A stretch of 64,000 bases of DNA from Paenibacillus spiritus. Its GTDB lineage: Bacteria; Bacillota; Bacilli; Paenibacillales; Paenibacillaceae. The stretch covers positions 54,299 through 118,298 of the forward strand of contig NZ_VYKK01000017.1 in NCBI RefSeq assembly GCF_008710135.1, in the 5' to 3' direction. This document shows positions 15,539-24,791 of this stretch, one piece after another; positions within the stretch are counted from its first letter, which is position 1, and every line of letters starts with the position of its first letter. The notes beneath the pieces were generated by a model. The model was not told where the DNA came from. It worked only from the letters and a program-made list of their open reading frames with translations, and searched no databases. The translations under genes were made by a program, and so were the position numbers.

Positions 15539-18331
15539 ATGAAGATTACGCAACTGGGAGTCCCCCTGGAGGGCTTCGCCGAATTCAGCCGCCGGTCGGC
15601 TTCAGAGGGCGCCGTGCTGTTGAAGAATGACGAACAGACGCTTCCGCTCCGCAAGGGAGAACGCGTTTCTATATTTGGCCGTACCCAAATTGATTACTAC
15701 CGCAGCGGTACCGGCTCGGGCGGCAGCGTGCATGTCGCGTACACCACCCATCTGCTGGGCGGGCTCCGGTCCAAATCCGGCCTCGCCGTCGATGAGGAAC
15801 TGGCTGCGGTCTATGAGCAGTGGATTGCAGAGAATCCGTTCGACAACGGCGGCGGAGGCTGGGCCGCCGAGCCGTGGCACCAGCGGGAAATGCCGCTGAC
15901 CGATGAACTGGTGGCCGGTGCGAGAAGCCGTTCGGACAAGGCGGTCATCGTCATTGGACGGACGGCCGGAGAAGACCAGGATAATGCCGATGAACCCGGA
16001 AGCTATCGGCTGACCGAAGAAGAGAAGGCGATGCTGGAGCGGGTTACGGCTCATTTCGAGCAGACGGTAGTCGTCCTCAATGTCTCCAACATCATCGATA
16101 TGAGCTGGCTGAACGACGGAGATTATGTTCATCCGATCGCCAGTGTCATTTATGCTTGGCACGGCGGCATGGAGGGCGGCAACGCCATCGCCGACGTTCT
16201 GTCCGGAGAGGTGACGCCGAGCGGCAAGTTGACCGATACGATTGCCCGTTCGATCGGCGATTATCCGTCGACGCGCAACCACGGCAATGAATTCGCCAAC
16301 CTGTATCAGGAAGACATTTATGTCGGATACCGTTATTTCGAGACCTTCTGCCCTGACCGGGTGCAGTTCGAGTTCGGGTTCGGCTTGTCTTACACGACCT
16401 TCTCCATTGCTCCCGGCGAAGCCCGGTTGTCCTCTGATAAAGGCGGGTCTGTTCTTAACCTGGAGGCTGTCGTTACCAATACCGGAACCGCCTATGCCGG
16501 ACAGGAAGTCGTCCAAGTCTATTATGAAGCGCCGCAGGGGCTGCTTGGCCGGCCGGCCAAGGCGCTGGCAGCCTTTGCGAAGACGGGGCTGCTGAAGCCG
16601 GGCGAGAGCGAGACCGTTACGTTGAGCTTCCCGGTTCACCGCATGGCTGCCTATGACGATGAAGGCGTTACGGGCCACCGCTCGGCCTATGTGCTGGAGG
16701 CGGGCACTTACGTCCTGCATGTCGGAAGCAGTGTCCGCAGGGCGGCGAAGATCCGGGTAGAAGGCCGGGAAGGCTACCTCGTGCCCGAGCTCACGCTGGT
16801 CGAACAGCTGCAGGAAGCGGGAGCTCCGACGCAGAGCTTCCGGCGGCTGAAGCCGGGAGCCCGCAAGAATGACGGAACCTATGAGCCGCAGTGGACAGAG
16901 GTCCCGACCCGCCGGATCTCCATGGCCGAACGGATAGAGCAGAACCTGCCGGGCGAGCTGAAGCAGACCGGCGATCTCGGCTATACGCTCCGGAATGTTC
17001 AGGAAGGGCGAATCCGTATGGAGTCCTTCATCGCCCAGCTGGATGATGAGGACCTGGCCGCCATCGTCCGCGGCGAAGGAATGAGCAGCCCGCTGGTCAC
17101 TCCGGGCACCGCTTCCGCCTTCGGCGGCGTCAGCGACGCGCTGGCCGGCTTCGGTATTCCGGTTGCCTGCACGGCGGACGGCCCTTCCGGCATTCGGATG
17201 GACAGCGGCCATAAGGCGACGCAGGTAGCGATCGGAACGCTGCTGGCGGCAACATGGAACCCGGCTCTCGTGGAGGAGCTGTATGTGCTGGAGGGCCAGG
17301 AGCTGCTTCGCAACGGCATTGACACCCTGCTCGGGCCGGGCCTGAACATCCGCCGGAGCCCGCTCAACGGCCGGAACTTTGAGTATTTCTCGGAAGATCC
17401 GCTGGTTACCGGTATCTTCGCAGCAGCCTGCACCCGCGGCATCCGGCGCGGAGGATCGAATGCCACGCTGAAGCATTTCGCCTGCAACAGTCAGGAGAAA
17501 TACCGCAGCAAGGTCGACGCCGTCGTCTCCGAGCGAGCCCTGCGCGAGATCTACCTGAAGGGCTTCCAGATCGCCGTTGTCGAAGGCGGAGCCAAGAGCA
17601 TTATGACCGCTTATAATCCGGTCAACGGTCACTGGTCGGCCTCCAACTATGACCTGAATACGACCATTCTGCGCGGCGAATGGGGATTCCAGGGCATTGT
17701 GATGACCGACTGGTGGGCCCAGATGAATGATCCTGTCGAAGGCGGGACGGCCGACCCCAAGAACACGGCCGCGATGGTCCGCGCCCAGAATGATCTGTAC
17801 ATGGTCGTGAGCAACTACGGCGCCGAAGTGAACGCAAGCGGCGACAATACGCTGGAGGCGCTCGGTGACGGGCGTCTGACCCGGGGCGAGCTTCAGCGCT
17901 GCGCCGCCAATATCTGCGGCTTCATCATGCAGGCTCCGGTCTTCTTCAGAGAGCAGGGAACGTGGGAGACCGTCCAATCGTTCTCCGGCGATTCCGGCCT
18001 CTCGCCGGAAGGCGCGGCGGAACTGCCCGAAGAGGGCGGCGCGATCACGCCGAACCCTTCGGGAGTTACCCGGGTGGCCGTGCGCCGCTCCGGCGAGTAC
18101 CGGATGTTCGCCACCGTAATGTCCGAAGGCGATCATCTGGCGCAGAGCGCCTGCAATGTAACGCTGGGCGGCGAGCCGGTAACGACGATACAGACCAACG
18201 GAACCGGCGGCCGCCGGATCAGGCTGAAGCAGGTCAAGGTCCGGCTGGAGGCCGGCGTGTACGAAATGAAGCTGGAGTTCGTCAAGCCGGGCCTTCACAT
18301 CGAGACGATTGAATTCAATCCCGTGTCCTGA
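15539..18331 (+). CDS. GH3 beta-glucosidase-type enzyme with inverted domain order
   Basis: This 930-residue glycoside hydrolase family 3 protein lacks a signal peptide, so it is cytoplasmic. The domain order is reversed from the common one. The alpha/beta-sandwich (residues about 1-265, with LVAGARSRSDKAVIVIGRTAGEDQD) and FnIII-like domain (about 290-400, LKPGESETVTLSFPV) come first. The TIM barrel (about 490-830) is second, carrying LKHFACNSQEKYR and the nucleophile Asp724 in GIVMTDWWAQ. This arrangement is known in some GH3 enzymes of anaerobes. The last 90 residues form another beta-rich module. AGGAGGAAGAGG precedes the ATG. A terminal-glucose (or similar) releasing activity on imported oligosaccharides is likely. 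The cre-like site fits catabolic control. Confidence 0.93.
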   Translation: MKITQLGVPLEGFAEFSRRSASEGAVLLKNDEQTLPLRKGERVSIFGRTQIDYYRSGTGSGGSVHVAYTTHLLGGLRSKSGLAVDEELAAVYEQWIAENPFDNGGGGWAAEPWHQREMPLTDELVAGARSRSDKAVIVIGRTAGEDQDNADEPGSYRLTEEEKAMLERVTAHFEQTVVVLNVSNIIDMSWLNDGDYVHPIASVIYAWHGGMEGGNAIADVLSGEVTPSGKLTDTIARSIGDYPSTRNHGNEFANLYQEDIYVGYRYFETFCPDRVQFEFGFGLSYTTFSIAPGEARLSSDKGGSVLNLEAVVTNTGTAYAGQEVVQVYYEAPQGLLGRPAKALAAFAKTGLLKPGESETVTLSFPVHRMAAYDDEGVTGHRSAYVLEAGTYVLHVGSSVRRAAKIRVEGREGYLVPELTLVEQLQEAGAPTQSFRRLKPGARKNDGTYEPQWTEVPTRRISMAERIEQNLPGELKQTGDLGYTLRNVQEGRIRMESFIAQLDDEDLAAIVRGEGMSSPLVTPGTASAFGGVSDALAGFGIPVACTADGPSGIRMDSGHKATQVAIGTLLAATWNPALVEELYVLEGQELLRNGIDTLLGPGLNIRRSPLNGRNFEYFSEDPLVTGIFAAACTRGIRRGGSNATLKHFACNSQEKYRSKVDAVVSERALREIYLKGFQIAVVEGGAKSIMTAYNPVNGHWSASNYDLNTTILRGEWGFQGIVMTDWWAQMNDPVEGGTADPKNTAAMVRAQNDLYMVVSNYGAEVNASGDNTLEALGDGRLTRGELQRCAANICGFIMQAPVFFREQGTWETVQSFSGDSGLSPEGAAELPEEGGAITPNPSGVTRVAVRRSGEYRMFATVMSEGDHLAQSACNVTLGGEPVTTIQTNGTGGRRIRLKQVKVRLEAGVYEMKLEFVKPGLHIETIEFNPVS

Positions 18332-18384
18332 TCCTAAAGGGAACGGAGAGAGCGGACGGACGCCTCATCCCGCCTGTCGGGCCA

Positions 18385-19203
18385 TTATTTTGGAAGCTTG
18401 GCCTCTGCCGCGGCGAGGACGCCGCTGATCTGTTTCTCCCAGCCGTACATGTTCTGCCAGCAGGCATGAATCCGGCCGAGTTCTCTGTACATGATCGCCA
18501 TCTCGGTTGCAGCCGTCATGGCAAGCCCTGCCTTGACGGCCGAGCGATAACGCTTGCCGGCGGCGGTTCGGGTCTTGTTGGCTGACGCGATCTTCCCGTT
18601 CTCCGCCGTAATCTGCTTGCGGAGAGCCGCAACCGGAGCCAGCGCTTCCCGGACGGCGGCGGCTTTGGCCGCCGCCGTCTTCTTCGCTTCCGCCAGCGCC
18701 GCTTTGGCACCCGCAATCTCCTGGCGGGCGGCGGTTACGGCCGGCTTCATCCGGTTCCGCTGCAAGTCCAGCAGATCGGCGCTCTTCTTGTCCTTGGCCC
18801 CGCGGGCGGCGGTCGCCCGCTTGCCGAGGTCGGCATACTGCTGGAGCAGGGGAGCATAGCCGGCCGATGTGCCGGCGGCCGCTGCGGACAGCTTGTCGAT
18901 GACGGCCTTGTCAATGAGCTTGACGGCGGCGGTGATGCGCTGCTGCCGAAGGTCATTGGACGCACGGAGATCGCGAATCTCCGCCTTCTCGAGCTTAATC
19001 GCCGCCTCCAGAGCGCCATACCCGTCATACAGTCCGTCCATGCGGGCCAGCGCTGTGCTGAAATCGGCGGCAGACTCCGCCCCTGAGGCTTCTGCGGAGC
19101 CGGACGGAGGCAGGACCAGGAGAGCGGCGGCCAGACACAGAACGAGCAGGCGGGCAAGCAGACGGGAAGAACGGCGGTACACACAAGGGTCAGGGGTTGG
19201 CAT
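18385..19203 (-). CDS. Exported coiled-coil protein of unknown function
   Basis: This 272-residue protein is not one I recognise. Residues about 10-42 form an Arg-rich start plus hydrophobic segment ending SGSAEASG, a probable signal peptide. The rest is almost entirely helical and rich in Ala, Lys, Glu and Arg with heptad-like spacing (about 55-215), suggesting a long coiled coil outside the membrane. Two tryptophans close the protein (CWQNMYGWEKQISGVL). The ATG at 19203 follows GAGG. A good promoter lies at 19345-19373. The transcript leader would then contain the 15-bp hairpin at 19271-19318, which may matter for expression. Ala-rich bias could simply reflect high GC. Confidence 0.75.
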   Translation of the reverse strand: MPTPDPCVYRRSSRLLARLLVLCLAAALLVLPPSGSAEASGAESAADFSTALARMDGLYDGYGALEAAIKLEKAEIRDLRASNDLRQQRITAAVKLIDKAVIDKLSAAAAGTSAGYAPLLQQYADLGKRATAARGAKDKKSADLLDLQRNRMKPAVTAARQEIAGAKAALAEAKKTAAAKAAAVREALAPVAALRKQITAENGKIASANKTRTAAGKRYRSAVKAGLAMTAATEMAIMYRELGRIHACWQNMYGWEKQISGVLAAAEAKLPK

Positions 19204-19270
19204 GGAATTCGATCCTCATTTCTATGAATATGTACCGGAAGCCGAAGCAGTCTTCGCCGGCAGACGGCAA

Positions 19271-19318
19271 GAAGCACCCTGCGGAACAAGGCGCAATGGC
19301 CTGTCCGCAGGGTGCTTC
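19271..19318 (-). repeat. 15-bp perfect inverted repeat in the leader of the coiled-coil protein gene
   Basis: GAAGCACCCTGCGGA (19271-19285) and TCCGCAGGGTGCTTC (19304-19318) form a perfect stem with an 18-base loop. There is no T-run on either side, so it is not a classic intrinsic terminator. It lies between the minus-strand promoter at 19345-19373 and the start codon at 19203. Confidence 0.8.
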
Positions 19319-19344
19319 CCTGCTTTCAGCTATGGTTTGACCCA

Positions 19345-19373
19345 ACTATATACAATATTTCCCTGGTCGTCAA
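19345..19373 (-). promoter_or_regulatory. Candidate sigma-A promoter for the coiled-coil protein gene
   Basis: Minus strand: TTGACG (19368-19373), 17 bases, TATAGT (19345-19350). A start near 19338 leaves a leader of about 135 bases. Confidence 0.65.
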
Positions 19374-19433
19374 CATCTATCGGAACAAATGTTTCCCCGA
19401 CGGGGAACCGGTAATCCCGTTTCAAAATAAGGC

Positions 19434-19462
19434 TTGCGCCTGACTCCTATCCATGATATATT
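19434..19462 (+). promoter_or_regulatory. tRNA-Leu promoter
   Basis: TTGCGC (19434-19439), 17 bases, TATATT (19457-19462), about 30 bases upstream of the mature tRNA. Confidence 0.65.
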
Positions 19463-19490
19463 ATCCCTTGTGACTGCCCCTTATAGTTAT

Positions 19491-19575
<85 letters not shown>

Positions 19576-19599
19576 TCTTGATTTGAATATCGCAGTCCA

Positions 19600-19635
19600 G
19601 CCCTCCGGCGCTTAGCCCGGAGGGCCTTTCTTTTT
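19600..19635 (+). terminator. Terminator after tRNA-Leu
   Basis: GCCCTCCGG (19600-19608) pairs with CCGGAGGGC (19617-19625), followed by CTTTCTTTTT. Confidence 0.92.
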
Positions 19636-19682
19636 ATATTTATTGATTGTCCAAATCCGACCAAAGCGAAGTGAATGCAGAG

Positions 19683-21083
19683 ATGGAACCACAGCTTGGG
19701 AGCAGAGGGAAGACGGCGCGGCAGCCGGGGAGGCTGGCGCGGAGTCTGACGGGAGAGACGATGGACTACAGGACCATAGCGGCGCTGTTCCTGCCGATTC
19801 TGGTCGACCAGATCTTTGTGGTCGGGCTGAACGTGGCCAACACGGCGATGATCAGTTCGGCGGGAGTGGCGGCGGTCAGCGCGGTCAATATGATTGACTC
19901 GCTGAATATTTTCCTGATCAGCGTCTTCATCGCCGTCTCTACCGGCGGCACCGTTGTCGTAGCCCAGTACAAAGGAAGCGGCAACGACGCGATGGTCTCC
20001 CGGGCGACGGCCGGTACGGTCTCCTCGGTCTCGCTGCTGGCGCTGGCCACGGGCCTTGCCGGAATTGCGCTGTCGTCTCCGCTGCTGCGGCTACTGTTCG
20101 GCGCTGCCGAACCGGAAGTCATGGCGAACGCCCGGCTCTATCTGATCGGAAGCTGCATTTCCTACCTCGGCATCGCCGTCGTGGAAGCGGTCTGCGGCGC
20201 GCTGAGGGGCATCGGCCGGACCCGAGCCTCCCTGTGGCTGTCCCTCATCATGAATATTGCCTATGTGCTGCTGAACGTGCTGTTCATCAACGGATTCCGG
20301 ATGGGTGTGCTGGGCATGACGCTGGCTATCAATATAGCCCGTTACCTCGGCGCGGCCTGCGCAGTCTACTACCTGTTCCGGCTCGACACCAGCCTTCGAC
20401 TCAAGCTGAAGGATCTCCTGGCGGTGAAGCTGGATATGGTCAAGCGAATTCTGTCGATCGGGATGCCGTTTGCGGCGGAACAGATGTTTTTTAACGGCGG
20501 CAAAATCCTGACCCAGACCTTCGTCGTCAGCCTGGGCACTTACGCCATTGCGACGAACGCCATATCCGGCTCCATCGCGCTCGTCATGCAGATTCCGGCC
20601 AATGCCCTCTCGCTGACGATTGTGACCGTCGTCGGCCAATGCATGGGCAGCCGCAACATCGACGACGCGAGCAAGTTCATCAAGACGTTCCTCAAGCTGT
20701 CGTCTCTGTCCTTTGCGCTTATGGGGCTGCTGGTGCTCCCGTTCTTCCATCCCCTGATCTCGCTGTTCCACCCGCCGGCGGCCATCGTGGACGACATCTG
20801 GATCATTGTGCTCATGAATACGATCATTCAGGTGCCGCTCTGGTCGATCAGCTTCATCACGCCGGCGGCGCTGCGCGCGGCCGGAGATGCCAAGTTCACC
20901 TCGCTGGTCGCCATGCTGTCGATGTGGCTGTTCCGCGTTGTTCTGGGTTATCTGCTCGGCATCGTCTTCGGTTTCGGCATCATCGGCATCTGGGTCGCCA
21001 TGGAATGCGAATGGGCCATTCGCGGTACGATCTTCCTGCGCCGGTTCCTCAGCCGGCGGTGGGCCCGGCATCAAGTCATCTGA
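19683..21083 (+). CDS. MATE-family efflux transporter
   Basis: This multidrug and toxin extrusion family membrane protein has about 466 residues. Roughly 12 hydrophobic helices appear in two halves, beginning TIAALFLPILVDQIFVVGLNVANTAMIS and including GALRGIGRTRASLWLSLIMNIAYVLLN, a typical MATE segment. These transporters export cationic drugs or metabolites using H+ or Na+ gradients. The start is uncertain. In-frame options are TTG 19647, GTG 19671, ATG 19683 and ATG 19761 (MDYRTIA, after GGGAGAG), and none has an ideal ribosome site. The hydrophilic first 38 residues would be absent if 19761 is used. A terminator follows and the gene appears to be alone. Confidence 0.92.
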   Translation: MEPQLGSRGKTARQPGRLARSLTGETMDYRTIAALFLPILVDQIFVVGLNVANTAMISSAGVAAVSAVNMIDSLNIFLISVFIAVSTGGTVVVAQYKGSGNDAMVSRATAGTVSSVSLLALATGLAGIALSSPLLRLLFGAAEPEVMANARLYLIGSCISYLGIAVVEAVCGALRGIGRTRASLWLSLIMNIAYVLLNVLFINGFRMGVLGMTLAINIARYLGAACAVYYLFRLDTSLRLKLKDLLAVKLDMVKRILSIGMPFAAEQMFFNGGKILTQTFVVSLGTYAIATNAISGSIALVMQIPANALSLTIVTVVGQCMGSRNIDDASKFIKTFLKLSSLSFALMGLLVLPFFHPLISLFHPPAAIVDDIWIIVLMNTIIQVPLWSISFITPAALRAAGDAKFTSLVAMLSMWLFRVVLGYLLGIVFGFGIIGIWVAMECEWAIRGTIFLRRFLSRRWARHQVI

Positions 21084-21095
21084 AGCATTGAGCGG

Positions 21096-21128
21096 AGCCG
21101 TCTCTCCAAAAGGAGAGGCGGCTTTTTT
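21096..21128 (+). terminator. Terminator of the MATE gene
   Basis: AGCCGTCTCTCC pairs with GGAGAGGCGGCT around AAAA, then six Ts. Confidence 0.95.
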
Positions 21129-21164
21129 GGCATATCCCGGACCCTGCAGGGAGAAAAATGTCAT

Positions 21165-21192
21165 TTACAAAAATTTCTATTTATTTTACAAT
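21165..21192 (+). promoter_or_regulatory. Candidate promoter of the ComQ/ComP/ComA-like operon
   Basis: TTACAA (21165-21170), 16 bases, TACAAT (21187-21192), in an AT-rich pocket directly before the ComQ-like gene. Confidence 0.6.
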
Positions 21193-21232
21193 TTAGAGCA
21201 TCAAAACCTATACCAGGCAAAGGGGAATGGAA

Positions 21233-22141
21233 ATGAATCGGGCTGCCGGAATTGAGGATATGGTAGGAGCCATCCGCCGCAGAACTCTGCTGGACAAGTA
21301 TGGAAGGGACGGCGGCGCAACTGTGCTGGAGGCGCTGAATCTGCCGCTGAGGCTGAACCGGTTCAGCTGGGGCGGGCTGTATCTTCTTCTCGCCGGTTAT
21401 GCGGACAGGCTCTGCGGGGCAGAGACGGAGGAGATTGCGGTATCGGTTGAGCTGCTCTGTCTGTCCTCGAAGATACTGGATGATCTGGCGGACGGAGATA
21501 ACCCGGCGCTGGCGGACGCAATCGGCGAATCGGGGGCGGTCTTTCTGTTCACCGATCTGCTGGTGGATTGCCTGCGGCGGCTGAACCGGGTATCGGAGGA
21601 GCCCGATCGGCTGTACGCCTATTTGCAGGAGGCGCTCCACGGAGAATGGATCGACGTCAGCCGGACGGCATTCGACGGCATGGATGAAGAACGCTATATG
21701 ACCGAAATTCTGCCCAAATCCGCCGCTTTCTTCAAAATCGTCGCCTTCCTTGCCGACCCCGGCCGGCGCGAATTCTGGGAAGCGTTCTGCGATTCGGCCG
21801 CCGCGGCGACCCAGCTGCTGAACGATCTGCACGGAGTCTTCAGCGAGGGCAAGAGCGATCTTGCGCGTCTGCGACCGACGCTGCCGCTGATCAAGGCGCT
21901 GGATATGCCGGAGGAGTACGGAAGAGCGGAGACGGCGCGGCTCCTGCGCGGCTGCGCGGCCGGAGACGTCCCGCAGGAAGCCGCCCGGGAGCGCCTGGCC
22001 GCCAGCGGCGCGCTGGAATACTGCGCCATTATCCGCGAGATGCACAAGGAGAGATGTGCGGAGCTGCTCCGCACGCGTTTCCCCGAGGAGCAGGAGCGGA
22101 ACGCCCGTCTGCTGGACTATCTGGGTCTGGGTCCCGAATGA
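21233..22141 (+). CDS. ComQ-like isoprenyl transferase (polyprenyl synthetase fold)
   Basis: This 302-residue member of the trans-isoprenyl diphosphate synthase fold has the first Asp-rich motif DDLAD at residues 83-87 (SSKILDDLADGDN). The second motif, NDLHGVFSEGKSDL at 197-210, has Asn-Asp in place of the usual DDxxD. ComQ proteins, which attach a farnesyl or geranyl group to Trp of the ComX pheromone precursor, show this type of altered second motif followed by a KSD segment. I choose the ATG at 21233, seven bases after AAGGGG, rather than the ATG at 21227. The stop overlaps the start of a ComP-like kinase, with a ComA-like regulator next. That order is comQ-comP-comA without an intervening comX. 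A housekeeping prenyl synthase is less likely in this context. Confidence 0.8.
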   Translation: MNRAAGIEDMVGAIRRRTLLDKYGRDGGATVLEALNLPLRLNRFSWGGLYLLLAGYADRLCGAETEEIAVSVELLCLSSKILDDLADGDNPALADAIGESGAVFLFTDLLVDCLRRLNRVSEEPDRLYAYLQEALHGEWIDVSRTAFDGMDEERYMTEILPKSAAFFKIVAFLADPGRREFWEAFCDSAAAATQLLNDLHGVFSEGKSDLARLRPTLPLIKALDMPEEYGRAETARLLRGCAAGDVPQEAARERLAASGALEYCAIIREMHKERCAELLRTRFPEEQERNARLLDYLGLGPE

Positions 22142-24174
22142 GCCGTTCCGTCTGGAAGGGCCTGATTCCGGCCCACTCCATTCTGCTGATGCTGACTGTG
22201 GTCCTGTTCAAGGACGGCAGTCCGCAGGGGTACGGAGATGATCTGCTGTTCATCACCCTGCTGATCGGGCTGGGCACGTTCGTCTATCTGAATACGTCGA
22301 AGATGCCGGCGGCCGGATGGTTCATCGTCTGCATGTATATGGCCGCCTGGATTCTGCTGCTGCTGAACGGGCCTTCCCGGGGCTATTATGCCGTGGGGCG
22401 GGTACTGATGAGCCTTGCGCCGAACGCTCTGTTCATGTTCTTCGTCCACTTCACGGAGCTTCCCCGGAAGGCCCCCTACCGCAAATGGAACCGTCTATTG
22501 CTCGGCTCGGCGCTGGCGACGGCCGCCGCGCTGCTGAGCTTCCGGGCGGAGCTTGCCTATATGCTGTTCCTGCATCTGCTGGTCATGGCCGCAAGCTGTA
22601 TCCGGCTGTCGGTCTACTACAGGGCGAGACAGCGCCGGGTGCTGAACTGGGAACGGACGGTGCTCAATGTCTCGATCTGGGGCGCGCTGCTGCCTTTTAT
22701 TACGGCCTATACGTTTCTTCGCCACTTTCTGACCGATTCGGTCAAGTTCAATACGATCTACGCGCTTATTCTCGTTCCCGCAGCGGCGGGCTGCATCTTG
22801 ATGAAGCGGAGCCGGCCGCTCCGCACCCATCTCAACTACATGTATCTGCTGAAGCTGACGGCATTCGTGCTCACGGGGGCTGCCCTGCTCGTGCTGTTCA
22901 GCAGCTGCCTGCTGGGCATCACCCTGTTCCAGACCTTGCTGCTTCTCTATGCAGGGACCATTCTCTTCTACTCCTGTCTGCTATACCAGCGTCGTCTGGC
23001 GACCCGCCATCTGAATATGGTGAATCAGGCCCGGGAGAAGATGGAGAAGGAACGCCAGGACATTCTGCAAAAAGTAACCTACGATCAGTACCTGTCCACG
23101 CTGAGCAATCTGATCCGCCAGCTGATCGACCGGACGATCGCTCTGGACGGAACGCTGATTATCTGGAAGGAGGACGGGCGCAGCTATGTCCTGGAGCAGA
23201 GCGGCGTGTTCGAGCCGTTCTCGCTTCGCAAATACGATACCCGGCAGCTTCAGGAGAGCATCGGCTATTTTGCCTACGGAACGCAATCGTATTATTCCTT
23301 CCCGCTGAAGTACCGGAATGAGGTGCACGGATGGCTGATTGCAGGGCACAAACGCGGCGGCGACAAATTCACGCCCGATGAAGTCAATACGATTCTCGTC
23401 ATGGCCGACACCATCTGCGAAATTCTGAAGACAACGGAGATTCTGCACCGGGGGCGGCAGCGGCGCATCCTGGTTCCGACCATCCGCCAGGAGGATTATG
23501 TCAACGTGACCATGAAGCAGAAGGAGGAGGATATCCGCAAAAGCATTGCCCTCTATCTGCACGACGATGTGCTTCAGCCCATTCTGGCTCTGCGCAATAT
23601 GACGGAGGTGCTCCATACCCGGCAGTCGGATGTGCGGGAGCTGATGCTGGACACGCTCGGCGAGCTGAACGCTTCGATCCGGGACCGGATGTTCGATATT
23701 TATCCGACGACGCTGGCCGACCTTGGACTCGTGGAGAGCTTGGGCATTCTGTGCGGCAAAATGAAACGCGAGGCCGTACACCGGCCCGGCCTGCAGATTC
23801 GTCTGGACGCGGAGCCCGGTCTCGATCCCGGGGGAGAACTGGCGTACGCCTTGTTCCGCATGATTAAGGAACTGCTGACCAATGCGGTCAAGCATGCCGA
23901 CGCCAGCGAGATTGTCGTCTCGCTCTATGCGACCGACCGGGACCTTCTGATCGCGGATGTCACCGATAACGGCAAGGGATTTGATTCGGAGGACTGCGAA
24001 GACGGCATGGAGAGCGGCCGGGGCCTGCATATCGGCCTGCTGTCCATCCGGCAGGAGGTCAGCGTGCTTCGGGGCGAATTCTCCATCCGCAGCGGCGGCG
24101 ACTGCGGCACCCATGCCCAAATCAAAATTCCGTTGAAGGAGGCGGACAAGGATTATGCACATTATGCTGTTTGA
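22138..24174 (+). CDS. ComP-like membrane sensor histidine kinase
   Basis: This 678-residue kinase has an N-terminal half (about residues 8-295) with around ten hydrophobic helices and little extracytoplasmic domain, as in pheromone receptors of the ComP type. A linker with a GAF-like region follows. Then comes a HisKA_3-type phosphoacceptor at His475 (SIALYLHDDVLQPILALRN) and an ATPase domain with NAVKHADAS and DNGKGFDSE boxes. The ATG at 22138 overlaps the ComQ-like stop (ATGA), and the end overlaps the response-regulator start by 20 bases, so all three are coupled. By analogy it would sense an extracellular modified peptide and phosphorylate the next gene product. The ligand itself is not shown by the sequence. 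Confidence 0.88.
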   Translation: MSRSVWKGLIPAHSILLMLTVVLFKDGSPQGYGDDLLFITLLIGLGTFVYLNTSKMPAAGWFIVCMYMAAWILLLLNGPSRGYYAVGRVLMSLAPNALFMFFVHFTELPRKAPYRKWNRLLLGSALATAAALLSFRAELAYMLFLHLLVMAASCIRLSVYYRARQRRVLNWERTVLNVSIWGALLPFITAYTFLRHFLTDSVKFNTIYALILVPAAAGCILMKRSRPLRTHLNYMYLLKLTAFVLTGAALLVLFSSCLLGITLFQTLLLLYAGTILFYSCLLYQRRLATRHLNMVNQAREKMEKERQDILQKVTYDQYLSTLSNLIRQLIDRTIALDGTLIIWKEDGRSYVLEQSGVFEPFSLRKYDTRQLQESIGYFAYGTQSYYSFPLKYRNEVHGWLIAGHKRGGDKFTPDEVNTILVMADTICEILKTTEILHRGRQRRILVPTIRQEDYVNVTMKQKEEDIRKSIALYLHDDVLQPILALRNMTEVLHTRQSDVRELMLDTLGELNASIRDRMFDIYPTTLADLGLVESLGILCGKMKREAVHRPGLQIRLDAEPGLDPGGELAYALFRMIKELLTNAVKHADASEIVVSLYATDRDLLIADVTDNGKGFDSEDCEDGMESGRGLHIGLLSIRQEVSVLRGEFSIRSGGDCGTHAQIKIPLKEADKDYAHYAV

Positions 24175-24751
24175 CGACCACAAGCTGTTTGCCAAGAGCC
24201 TGGAAATTTCTATGCGGGGCATGGTGGAGCGCTTCGAGACGCATACTTCGCCGGAGAAGATGATGGACATTCTGGCCGCTGGCCGGCCGGACATTGTGCT
24301 GATGGATATACATATGGGGGATTACAACGGACTGGAGATGGCGCGGAAGGTGCTGGAACGGTATCCGGAGCAGAAGATTATTTTCCTGTCGGGCTACGAC
24401 TTGATCGAATACCATAACCAGGCGATTCAGATGGGAACGCGGGGGTTCATCAACAAGAATATTTCAATTCATGAGCTCGTGGAGCATATCCAGTTCGTGG
24501 CCCGGGGCGGGCTGATCTTTCCGAAGTACGACTCCGATACCCAGCCGCTGACCAACCGGGAAAAGGAGGTGCTCCAGCTCATGGCGGAGGGGCTGCGCCA
24601 GCAGGAAGTGGCGGACCGGCTCTACATCAGCCGGCGGACGGTCAATAACCATCTGCAGACCATTAATGAGAAGTTCAATGTCAATTCAACGGTGGCCGCC
24701 ATTATGCGCGGCATCGAGATGGGGATTGTGAAGGTGAAGTTCGTCAAATAG
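24155..24751 (+). CDS. ComA-like response regulator, NarL/LuxR type
   Basis: This 198-residue two-domain regulator has a receiver with acidic pocket FDDH (residues 6-9), phosphoacceptor Asp51 in VLMDIHMGDYNG and a conserved Lys near residue 102 (FINKNI). A LuxR-type helix-turn-helix lies at about 131-192 (LTNREKEVLQLMAEGLRQQEVADRLYISRRTVNNHL). It is the expected target of the overlapping kinase gene and resembles ComA in size and layout. The ATG lies inside the kinase's last codons, with GAAGGAGGCGG just before it. Candidate DNA target: the TTGTGCA/TGCACAA repeat at 25106-25141 (inference). No terminator with a T-run is visible after it; a small GC hairpin lies near 24767-24781. Confidence 0.9.
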   Translation: MHIMLFDDHKLFAKSLEISMRGMVERFETHTSPEKMMDILAAGRPDIVLMDIHMGDYNGLEMARKVLERYPEQKIIFLSGYDLIEYHNQAIQMGTRGFINKNISIHELVEHIQFVARGGLIFPKYDSDTQPLTNREKEVLQLMAEGLRQQEVADRLYISRRTVNNHLQTINEKFNVNSTVAAIMRGIEMGIVKVKFVK

Positions 24752-24791
24752 GAAGATCTGCGCTGCCGGGCGGAGGGCCCGAGCCGGCCGC

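Noticed and set aside
15602..18298. Open frame of 898 codons opposite the GH3 gene
   Set aside because: Antisense shadow of a GC-rich gene; no ribosome site or recognisable domain.
21149..21187. 12-codon frame (ATG after GGGAG) before the ComQ-like gene, considered as a comX substitute
   Set aside because: No Trp, far too short, and it overlaps the predicted promoter of the operon.
22056..22241. 61-codon frame overlapping the comQ/comP junction, considered as a hidden comX
   Set aside because: It is an Arg/Ser/Pro-rich shadow in another frame with no suitable ribosome site, and its C-terminus lacks a Trp.
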